Origin: Xanthobacteraceae bacterium
GTDB taxonomy: Bacteria > Pseudomonadota > Alphaproteobacteria > Rhizobiales > Xanthobacteraceae
Assembly: GCA_030037185.1 (NCBI GenBank)
Contig: JASHRR010000420.1
Location: 1-5,127, forward strand
DNA length: 5,127 nt
Reading direction: 5' to 3'
The notes under the pieces: generated by a model
What the model saw: only the letters and a program-made list of their open reading frames with translations
Told to the model about the DNA's origin: nothing
The model's database searches: none
Translations under genes and position numbers: made by a program
Shown: positions 1 to 5,127 of the stretch, piece by piece
Position numbering within the stretch: the stretch's first letter is position 1
Layout of the letters: each line of letters begins with the position of its first letter

Positions 1-104
1 CGGAAGGCGGCAGCCTTCGTACGATGGCACGAGCCGGATGAATCGAGAGACTCATGTCCGGATCTGTCAGCGGCTCGGGGTGAAATTCCCCGGGCCGACT
101 CGGC
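1..104 (+). ncRNA. 3' end of a group II intron (domains V and VI)
   Basis: Positions 31-64 fit a group II intron domain V in length (34 nt) and layout. The block begins GAGCCGGA, containing the AGC catalytic triad at 32-34. It pairs with TCCGGATC at 57-64, and has a two-base bulge (TG, 55-56), an upper helix and a GAGA (GNRA) tetraloop at 45-48. Domain VI follows: CGGCTCGGGG (71-80) pairs over ten base pairs with CCCCGGGCCG (88-97), counting one G-U pair. A98 then sits as the candidate bulged branch-point adenosine, before CT pairs back to AG at 69-70. Two mismatches inside domain V (G33/A62 and A42/C51) may mean decay. Positions 1-30 would be the end of domain IV. The reverse transcriptase ORF and the 5' end lie left of the window. 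The exact 3' splice site is uncertain: 104 is the best structural fit but lacks the usual terminal AY. This call rests on hand folding. Confidence 0.72.
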
Positions 105-132
105 GCCCGCGTGGGCGATTTCGACAAAAACC

Positions 133-317
133 GTGGCGGTGGACGTGCTGCTGGCTCTGACCGTCGCCCAGGTCCTACAAGACCTCAGTCCGCTCAAGGG
201 GCTTCACAAACTCAAAGGTGACCGGGCCGGACAGTGGGCGATGACGGTGAACGCACGCGCATCTGCTTTTCCTTCAGGAGGGGCGACGCGCATGATGTTG
301 AGATCGTAACCGATCAG
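133..317 (+). pseudogene. RelE/HigB-type toxin remnant, frameshifted and lacking its N-terminus
   Basis: Two adjacent frames together spell the C-terminal two thirds of a HigB/RelE-family toxin, a ribosome-dependent mRNA interferase normally paired with a downstream HigA antitoxin. The first frame (133-252) reads a helical stretch and then LHKLKGDRAGQWAMTVN. The next frame (from 252) reads RTRICFSFRRGDAHDVEIV, ending at 308. These match the family's LKGD-G-(W/Y)S-(I/V)N and RICF-F--GDA-DVEIVDYH blocks. The switch near 250-254 is consistent with loss of one or four bases. The usual terminal DYH is replaced by TDQ, and there is no credible start codon or N-terminal strand. No antitoxin gene follows; the convergent dehydrogenase gene ends only about 20 bases further on. 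The group II intron end directly upstream suggests the intron, or the rearrangement that brought it, cost the gene its N-terminus. The family call comes from motif memory, not a search. Confidence 0.62.
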
Positions 318-335
318 CGACTTCAGGCGATGGGC

Positions 336-2600
336 CTAGCTCCAACTCAAATCATGATTGCGCAACGGGATCGAGCGTATGCGCTTGCCGGTCGCCATGT
401 GGATTGCGTTCAATATCGCTGGCGCGACGAGCGGCACTACCTCTTCGCCAATACCGGAAATCCATCGATCTGTCTTCATGTAATTGATTGTGATCTGCCG
501 GGGAAACTCGGTCATGACGTTGGGGGCGTAATTGTCAAAATTGGTTTGTTCCACGACGCCGTTGCTGAATGTAATCTCTTGGTTGAAGACAGGTCCGAGG
601 CTCCAGGCCATCATGCCGCGAATCTGCCGATCCGCGGCCTCCGGATTGACAATTGCATGTCCTTGGTCATGGATAATGTCCATACGATTGATCGTAACCG
701 AGCCGGATGGGCTGACCGATACCGTTACCCCCATGGCGACCAGAGCGATACCTCTCGGCGCAACGGCCTTGCGGTCGTCTATGGCGAATCCAATCCCGGT
801 ACCCTTCGGCAATGGACGGCCCCATCCTGCCTTTTCGGCAACCAGGTCCAGTGCCCTCAACCAGTCCGCCTTCGCGTTATCCTCGAAGGAGTCCGAACTG
901 GCCGCGGAGATAAGAGCCCGCCTGTACTCAATGGGGTCTCTTCCGGCAGCGTGCGCCATCTCCTCCACGAAGCTTTCCAGATAGAAGACGTTGGCGTAAC
1001 TGCCGGTCGAGCGCCACGGTGCACACGGCACAAAGGTCTTCATTGTGTTCACTTCAACGCGCAGATTGGCAGCGGCGTATGGGAAAAGATGGAATCCGCG
1101 CAGCAATTGATTGGCGAGTCTCGCCTTGTGCCTGCCGAATTCGATCAGCGGCGCGCCTTCAAGCGCGTCATTGCCGGCCACTCGAATCCAGACCGCCAGC
1201 GGCATTCCGTCCGGACCGAGCCCCGCTGTCATCCGGGCGATGCCCATGGGGTGATAACCGTTGACGTGCTTGAGATCCTCCTCGCGCGTCCACAGCAGTT
1301 TGACTGGCCGGCCATCCAAGGCCTTCGCAATGGTGACGGCCTGCTCCAATTCGCCGTGCATTCCGCCTCTACCAAACCCACCGCCTTCAAAGCAGTTGTG
1401 CAGGAACACGTTGTCGGGCGACAGCCCGGTAAGCTTGGCGGTCGTCAGTGTGGCGTAGTCGGGAGCCTGCGTACCTATCCAGATTTCTGCCCGGTTCGCC
1501 GTCACTTGTGCCGTACAGTTTGGCGGCTCCATTTGCGCGTGCGCTTGGTGGGGCAACAGGTATTCGGCTTCGATGATCTTCGTCGCACCGCGAAGTGCCG
1601 ATTCGACATCGCCGTGGTCGACAGCCATTGGGCCTCTGCGATCTAGCGCGGCGCGATATTGGTTGACCAAATCCCGAGAACTCTGGTTGGCGTTCGGTCC
1701 CGGGTTCCAGGTAACTGGCATCGCATCGAGCGCAGTCTTCGCGTGCCACCACGTATCGGCAACCACCGCGATTCCGCTCGCGGCGCCGAGACCCTCCATC
1801 GGCACTGCGGCTATGACGCCGGGCCGGCTCCGGATCGATTCAAAATCGAAGTTCTTGAGCGATCCGCCGTAACTCGGGGACTGTTTCGTCGCCGCGTAGA
1901 CCATGCCGGGCAGTCGCACATCAATGCCGTAAACGGCTTGCGCGCGCGACTTGACCTCGACATCGAAGCGCCGCACGCGGGTACCGATTAACGTATACTG
2001 ATCAGGGGTTTTGATCACCGGTTCCTTGTCGAGCCTGATCGTCGCCGCTTTCGCTGCGACCTCTCCGTAGCGCAGCCTCCGTCCCGTCGGATGATGGGTG
2101 AGCACGCCATCCTTCGTCGTGACCTCAGCGACCGGCACGCCCCACTGCTGCGCAGCCGCCGCCTTCAAGCGCTCGCGTGCGCTCGCGCCGGCCTGTTGAT
2201 AAAGCACGCGCCCGAGGCGCACTGAGCTGCTCGCTTCTGTATGAAGATGGTCGTAGGCGTGGTTTTGTCGGAGATGGCGATTGGGATCGGCGTAGACTGC
2301 TTGCACCTTCGCCCAGTCACATTCTAATTCCTCGCAGATCATCATCGGATTCGAAGTCAGTACACCCTGACCCAGTTCCGACTGGTTTACGCGAATGAGA
2401 ACGCGGTCGTCAGGGCCAATGACGATCCACGGATTGATTTCGACGCCACCGTCCGCTGGCGGCAGCCAAGGTCGTGAGTTGACCCGATTTCCAACCGCTT
2501 GATCCTCGGCTCGCCCTTCCCGAAGATACAGGGCGAGCGCCATGCCGCCGCCCACTGCCGCGGTCGCGATCAAAAATTCCCGGCGATTGCTCTGCGTCAT
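336..2600 (-). CDS. Xanthine dehydrogenase/aldehyde oxidase family molybdopterin-binding subunit (IorB-like), Tat signal
   Basis: This 754-residue catalytic large subunit belongs to the isoquinoline 1-oxidoreductase beta type. The family hydroxylates N-heterocycles or aldehydes at a molybdopterin-cytosine-dinucleotide Mo centre, using water as the oxygen source. Residues 6-10 (RREFL) followed by a hydrophobic stretch form a twin-arginine signal, implying folded export to the periplasm. Visible family motifs are ELGQG (75-79), EASSSVR (122-128), HAQMEPPNCTA (354-364), GGGFGR (406-411), PWRSTG (528-533) and GIGEE (716-720), where E719 is the expected catalytic glutamate. The C-terminus ends in the usual ATGKRIRS block and looks complete. 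The ATG at 2600 is preceded by GAGGAG eight bases upstream, overlapping the stop of the FeS-subunit gene, so the two genes are translationally coupled. No flavin domain is present, so electrons must leave through the FeS subunit to an outside acceptor. The substrate cannot be read from the sequence. Confidence 0.95.
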   Translation of the reverse strand: MTQSNRREFLIATAAVGGGMALALYLREGRAEDQAVGNRVNSRPWLPPADGGVEINPWIVIGPDDRVLIRVNQSELGQGVLTSNPMMICEELECDWAKVQAVYADPNRHLRQNHAYDHLHTEASSSVRLGRVLYQQAGASARERLKAAAAQQWGVPVAEVTTKDGVLTHHPTGRRLRYGEVAAKAATIRLDKEPVIKTPDQYTLIGTRVRRFDVEVKSRAQAVYGIDVRLPGMVYAATKQSPSYGGSLKNFDFESIRSRPGVIAAVPMEGLGAASGIAVVADTWWHAKTALDAMPVTWNPGPNANQSSRDLVNQYRAALDRRGPMAVDHGDVESALRGATKIIEAEYLLPHQAHAQMEPPNCTAQVTANRAEIWIGTQAPDYATLTTAKLTGLSPDNVFLHNCFEGGGFGRGGMHGELEQAVTIAKALDGRPVKLLWTREEDLKHVNGYHPMGIARMTAGLGPDGMPLAVWIRVAGNDALEGAPLIEFGRHKARLANQLLRGFHLFPYAAANLRVEVNTMKTFVPCAPWRSTGSYANVFYLESFVEEMAHAAGRDPIEYRRALISAASSDSFEDNAKADWLRALDLVAEKAGWGRPLPKGTGIGFAIDDRKAVAPRGIALVAMGVTVSVSPSGSVTINRMDIIHDQGHAIVNPEAADRQIRGMMAWSLGPVFNQEITFSNGVVEQTNFDNYAPNVMTEFPRQITINYMKTDRWISGIGEEVVPLVAPAILNAIHMATGKRIRSIPLRNHDLSWS

Positions 2601-2608
2601 GACCCTTG

Positions 2609-2614
2609 CTCCTC
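2609..2614 (-). promoter_or_regulatory. Ribosome binding site of the molybdopterin subunit, overlapping the upstream stop codon
   Basis: On the minus strand this reads GAGGAG, eight bases before the ATG at 2600. Its first two bases (2614-2613) are the last two of the FeS-subunit stop codon TGA (2615-2613). Ribosomes finishing the first gene would be placed directly at the second, which helps keep the subunits in balance. Confidence 0.7.
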
Positions 2615-3068
2615 AGCCCTTGGCCATTAGCGCTGACGCCTTGCGGATGCCGTTGCGGATCTCCGCGTAGGTGCCGCAGCGGCATATATTGGTCATCGCG
2701 CGATCTATGTCCGCATCGGTAGGCCGCGGTTGCCGGGCGAGCAGCGCAGTCGCCGCCATGATCTGGCCGGCCTGGCAGTAACCGCACTGGGGCACCTGCT
2801 CCTCGATCCAGGCGATCACAACCGGATTATTGTTCTCGACGATTCTTTCGATGGTAACGACTGCGCGGCCCGCTAACGCGCCAATCGGCAGCAAGCACGA
2901 CCGCATCGGCGCGCCGTCGACATGGACGGTGCAAGCGCCGCAGAGTCCTGCCCCGCAGCCAAATTTGGTGCCGGTCAGGCCGATCGTGTCGCGCAGGACC
3001 CATAACAGCGGAGTTTCGGCCTCGACATCCACGTCGAAGCTCTTGTCGTTGACCTTGAGCGCAACCAT
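2613..3068 (-). CDS. (2Fe-2S)-binding small subunit of a molybdenum hydroxylase (IorA-like)
   Basis: This 151-residue protein carries both [2Fe-2S] clusters that move electrons from the Mo centre of the large subunit. The plant-ferredoxin-type N-terminal domain has C38, C43, C46 and C58 ([16 protein letters not shown] region). The C-terminal helical domain has C95 and C98 (QCGYCQAGQ), then C129 and C131 (ICRCGTY). All eight ligands are present and the length is normal for the family. The ATG at 3068 has GGAGA nine bases upstream. Twelve bases separate its stop from the large-subunit start. It has no signal peptide of its own, so it is probably exported as a preformed complex with the Tat-bearing large subunit. 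That export route is known for related Tat hydroxylases and is inference here. It is the first gene of a minus-strand operon whose promoter should lie in the divergent region at 3069-3478. Confidence 0.96.
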   Translation of the reverse strand: MVALKVNDKSFDVDVEAETPLLWVLRDTIGLTGTKFGCGAGLCGACTVHVDGAPMRSCLLPIGALAGRAVVTIERIVENNNPVVIAWIEEQVPQCGYCQAGQIMAATALLARQPRPTDADIDRAMTNICRCGTYAEIRNGIRKASALMAKG

Positions 3069-3077
3069 CGTCGCTTG

Positions 3078-3082
3078 TCTCC
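3078..3082 (-). promoter_or_regulatory. Ribosome binding site of the FeS-subunit gene
   Basis: On the minus strand this reads GGAGA, nine bases before the ATG at 3068. It is a modest Shine-Dalgarno match and supports that start. Confidence 0.5.
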
Positions 3083-3353
3083 ATGACTTTGAGTGGGTGC
3101 AACTAGATATGCTGCCAACGGCAATGCCGCCGCTTCCCGCCTGGATGATGCCGGCACGTTCGGGGCCCTTCGCCCATCAAATTATCTCAGTTGTTTGCAA
3201 GCGGGAAGAGCCCGCACACCGATGTTGCCCGACGCGGCACGAAAATTATCGATTCCCAGGAGCTCAGCGCATGTGGGCCAAGGCGGCCGACAGTGAAGAT
3301 GTAATAAGGTGGCGGGCGAAACCTTGCACTTGTACCAGGCAATCAAGTCGATG

Positions 3354-3367
3354 TCCCGATATCGGGA
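3354..3367. promoter_or_regulatory. Perfect 14-bp palindrome, candidate operator
   Basis: TCCCGATATCGGGA is a perfect inverted repeat with no spacer, lying 112 bases before the ATPase ATG in the divergent region. A symmetric site of this length without a loop fits a dimeric repressor or activator better than a transcription terminator, and no T-run follows. There is no regulator gene in the window to pair with it, so the role is inferred from symmetry and position alone. Confidence 0.35.
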
Positions 3368-3428
3368 ATGACAGGCGCCTAAACTAAGGGCAACTGCCAA
3401 GCAAAATCGCCCGGAATTGCGGCTTTAC

Positions 3429-3444
3429 CGGCCGAATTCGGCCG
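3429..3444. promoter_or_regulatory. Perfect 16-bp palindrome, candidate operator or 5' leader hairpin
   Basis: CGGCCGAATTCGGCCG is a perfect inverted repeat whose right edge is 34 bases before the ATPase ATG at 3479. Its half-site (CGGCCGAA) differs from that of the 14-bp palindrome centred 76 bases upstream, so they need not bind the same protein. If transcription starts upstream, the RNA could also fold here, although without a loop the central AAUU would have to open. Confidence 0.35.
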
Positions 3445-3466
3445 ACATACCATCGTGGCGACAGGC

Positions 3467-3473
3467 AAGGAGG
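3467..3473 (+). promoter_or_regulatory. Strong Shine-Dalgarno that decides the ATPase start
   Basis: AAGGAGG is a near-perfect anti-16S match five bases upstream of the ATG at 3479. The in-frame GTG at 3455, eight codons earlier, has no comparable site and would place this sequence inside the coding region. The ATG is therefore the more likely start. Confidence 0.8.
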
Positions 3474-3478
3474 AGCAA

Positions 3479-4339
3479 ATGCTCAGTGCCGGGGCGGGCA
3501 GGAACGAGCTGCGTCCCGGCTCCGCGCCGACGCAAGACGCAGGCGCGGCGTCGACCGCCTTCATCGCTATACGTGGCGTGTCGAAGGCGTTCGCCGGGCG
3601 TGGCGGCACCGTGCTGGCGCTGAACGCCATAGACCTTGCGATCCAAGACGGCGAGTTCGTCTCTATCATCGGGCCGAGCGGCTGTGGCAAGAGCACCCTG
3701 ATGATGCTGGTGGCCGGGCTGATCGCGCCGAGCGGGGGAACCATCACGGTCGGCCGTCGGCGCATCGACGGGCCGAATGCCGATCTCGGCATCGTGTTCC
3801 AGCACGACGTGCTGCTCGACTGGCGCACAGCGCTCGACAACATCCTGCTCCAAGCCGAGATTCGCGGCCACGACCGGGCGCGCGCCGCCGACGAGGCGCG
3901 TCGCCTGCTCGCCATGGTCGGGCTCGACAACTTCGCGGCGGCCTATCCGTACGAACTGTCGGGCGGCATGCGCCAGCGCGTCGCCATCTGCCGCGCGCTG
4001 CTGCACCGCCCGCCGCTCCTTCTGATGGACGAGCCGTTCGGGGCGCTCGACGCGATCAGCCGCGACCAGCTCCAGGTCGATCTTCTGCGCCTGTGGTCAC
4101 GCCAGCGCATGACCGTGCTGTTCGTCACTCATTCGATCCGCGAGGCGGTGTTCCTCAGCGACCGCGTGGTCGTCATGTCGCCGCACCCGGGTCACATCGA
4201 GACCGCGATCCCGATCGATTTGCCGCGACCGCGGCGCCTCGCTATGCGCGACGGCGTCGAGTTCGCCCGCTACGACGCCGCCGTGACCGACATCTTCCGC
4301 TCGCTCGGCGTGCTGCGCGAGGCCGAGGACGAACCATGA
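3479..4339 (+). CDS. ABC transporter ATP-binding protein, NitT/TauT (nitrate/sulfonate/taurine) family
   Basis: This 286-residue ATPase (counted from the ATG at 3479) would power import through the permease encoded next to it on the cytoplasmic face of the inner membrane. All nucleotide-binding elements are intact: Walker A GPSGCGKST (65-73), Q-loop Q108 in VFQHDVLLDWRT, signature LSGGMRQR (160-167), Walker B LLLMDEP (180-186), D-loop GALD (188-191) and switch histidine H218 in FVTHSIREA. The LSGGMRQR signature, the FVTHSIREAVFLSDRVVVMSPHPG stretch and the overall size are typical of the SsuB/TauB/NrtD-like branch. About 25 N-terminal residues before the ABC core (starting at FIAIRGVSKAF) are low-complexity and probably flexible. 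Its stop overlaps the permease start (ATGA), so the two are translationally coupled. The imported compound cannot be told from the ATPase; nitrate, sulfonates, taurine, pyrimidine precursors and aromatic acids are all carried by relatives. Confidence 0.93.
   Translation: MLSAGAGRNELRPGSAPTQDAGAASTAFIAIRGVSKAFAGRGGTVLALNAIDLAIQDGEFVSIIGPSGCGKSTLMMLVAGLIAPSGGTITVGRRRIDGPNADLGIVFQHDVLLDWRTALDNILLQAEIRGHDRARAADEARRLLAMVGLDNFAAAYPYELSGGMRQRVAICRALLHRPPLLLMDEPFGALDAISRDQLQVDLLRLWSRQRMTVLFVTHSIREAVFLSDRVVVMSPHPGHIETAIPIDLPRPRRLAMRDGVEFARYDAAVTDIFRSLGVLREAEDEP
4325..4329 (+). promoter_or_regulatory. Ribosome binding site of the permease, inside the ATPase gene
   Basis: GAGGA lies six bases before the ATG at 4336, within the last codons of the ATPase gene. 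It supports the overlapping ATGA start of the permease. Confidence 0.6.
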
Positions 4340-5127
4340 CGATCGACGTCCTCGACCGCCCACGCTCGCGTGCCGGCGCGCTGTTCAGGAACTTGCGCGT
4401 CGCGCCGCCCTACGCTGTCATCACGCTCGGGATGGTGTTGGGGGCCTGGCAGCTTGCCACGTTCGCCCTGAACGTGCCCGCCTATCTCCTCCCCTCACCG
4501 GCCGCGATCGCCCGCGACCTCATGCTGAACTGGCAGCTCCTGCTCTCGCACTCGGCGATCACAGTCTTGGAGATCGCCGCCGGCTTCGCCATAAGCGTAA
4601 TCGTTGGGCTGCCGCTCGCCATCCTCATCACCTACTCGCACACGCTCGACCGCGCAATCTATCCTCTGCTCGTTGGCTCGCAGACCATCCCCAAGGTGGC
4701 GATCGCGCCGCTTCTGCTCGCCTGGTTCGGCTTCGGGCTCGCGCCGAAGATCACCATCGTGGTGCTGGTCGCGTTCTTCCCCATCGTCATCAACGCCGTG
4801 GTCGGCTTGCGCTCGGCGCCACCGCAGATGCTGTATCTCGCGCGCTCAATGGGCGCATCCGCCTGGCAGGCTTTCTGGCGCTTCCGGCTGCCGCAGGCGC
4901 TGCCGAGCGTATTCGCCGGGATGAAGATGGCGACCGTGCTGTCGGTCATCGGCGCCGTCGTCGGCGAGTTCGTCGGCGCTGACTCCGGCCTCGGCTACGT
5001 CATTATGGTGGCAGGCGCCAATTTCAGGATCGACCGCCAGTTCTCGGCGATCATCGTGCTGTGCCTGATCGGCATGGTGTTCTTTGCTGTGACCAGCTGG
5101 GCCGAGCGGCGACTCATCCCCTGGCAC
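4336..5127 (+). CDS. ABC transporter permease, NitT/TauT (SsuC/TauC-like) family, 3' end beyond window
   Basis: The reading frame is open from the ATG at 4336 to the window edge, giving 264 codons without a stop. Relatives are roughly 250-280 residues, so probably only a few codons are missing. It is an integral inner-membrane protein with about six hydrophobic segments, near residues 27-45, 75-100, 115-133, 137-157, 196-214 and 238-255. The cytoplasmic EAA-type coupling loop that docks on the ATPase is clear at about 167-196: YLARSMGASAWQAF followed by LPQALPSVFAG. The motif LLPSP near residue 51 and GEFVGADSGLGYVI at 210-223 are also hallmarks of this permease branch. The start overlaps the ATPase stop by four bases. 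A periplasmic substrate-binding protein is expected nearby but is not in the window, so it should be sought just right of 5127. Confidence 0.93.
   Translation, partial: MTIDVLDRPRSRAGALFRNLRVAPPYAVITLGMVLGAWQLATFALNVPAYLLPSPAAIARDLMLNWQLLLSHSAITVLEIAAGFAISVIVGLPLAILITYSHTLDRAIYPLLVGSQTIPKVAIAPLLLAWFGFGLAPKITIVVLVAFFPIVINAVVGLRSAPPQMLYLARSMGASAWQAFWRFRLPQALPSVFAGMKMATVLSVIGAVVGEFVGADSGLGYVIMVAGANFRIDRQFSAIIVLCLIGMVFFAVTSWAERRLIPWH

Larger units (their letters stand above)
3069..3478. other. Divergent intergenic region between the hydroxylase and ABC transporter operons
   Basis: These 410 bases separate two divergently transcribed operons and should carry both promoters. I recognise no gene here: the short open frames on both strands give no familiar protein and lack good ribosome binding sites. 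It holds two perfect palindromes (3354-3367 and 3429-3444), a small hairpin (GCGGG at 3201-3205 with CCCGC at 3211-3215) and a short inverted repeat TGCC-AAC-GGCA at 3113-3123. I could not identify a convincing -35/-10 pair on either strand. Confidence 0.6.

Noticed and set aside
234..1646. A 470-codon open frame on the plus strand
   Set aside because: Its first 25 or so codons are the tail of the toxin remnant. The rest is antisense to the molybdopterin-subunit gene, whose motifs are unmistakable, and the predicted protein resembles nothing beyond the toxin part.
3091..3120. Possible sigma-54 promoter upstream of the FeS-subunit gene (TTGGCA ... TTGCA on the minus strand)
   Set aside because: The GG and GC dinucleotides are 14 bases apart instead of the required 10.
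3201..3215. GCGGG-AAGAG-CCCGC hairpin as a terminator
   Set aside because: Only five base pairs with no T-run on either side, and it lies in a divergent promoter region where a terminator is not expected.
3093..3387. Short open frames in the divergent region on both strands
   Set aside because: None has a good ribosome binding site or a recognisable domain, and their compositions look like chance GC-rich frames.
3455..3478. GTG start eight codons upstream for the ATPase
   Set aside because: The strong AAGGAGG at 3467-3473 lies inside this extension and is ideally placed for the ATG at 3479. No Shine-Dalgarno precedes the GTG.

Overview
The window is GC-rich bacterial DNA. Its gene types (a Tat-exported isoquinoline-oxidoreductase-like molybdenum hydroxylase, a NitT/TauT ABC importer, a HigB-type toxin remnant and a bacterial group II intron end) and its codon use fit an alphaproteobacterium, perhaps a rhizobial or Bradyrhizobium-like soil organism. 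That placement is inference; no rRNA or marker gene is present.

Layout. Positions 1 to about 104 (possibly to 124) look like the 3' end of a group II intron on the plus strand, with domains V and VI but no reverse transcriptase inside the window. Positions about 133-317 hold a broken RelE/HigB-type toxin fragment with a frameshift near 250. From 336 to 3068, on the minus strand, two intact and tightly coupled genes encode a two-subunit molybdenum hydroxylase: a small subunit with two [2Fe-2S] clusters (3068 to 2613) and a 754-residue molybdopterin-binding subunit with a twin-arginine signal (2600 to 336). A 410-base divergent intergenic region (3069-3478) contains no recognisable gene but has two perfect palindromes, of 14 and 16 bp. 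From 3479 to the right edge, on the plus strand, lies an ABC importer of the nitrate/sulfonate/taurine type: an ATPase (3479-4339) and a permease (4336 to beyond 5127) overlapping by ATGA. The substrate-binding protein is not in view.

Working together. The hydroxylase most likely inserts oxygen from water into a C-H bond of an N-heterocycle or aldehyde at the periplasmic side, passing electrons through the two FeS clusters to a carrier that is not encoded here. The importer would take up a small organic or nitrogen/sulfur compound. Their back-to-back arrangement makes a shared regulator and perhaps a shared pathway plausible, but nothing in the sequence names the substrate. The left flank (intron end plus decayed toxin gene) looks like an accessory, recombination-prone boundary.

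I see no tRNA, rRNA, CRISPR array or complete insertion sequence. I found no convincing case for a wholly new system; the points most worth a second look are the intron/toxin junction and the palindromes in the divergent promoter region.
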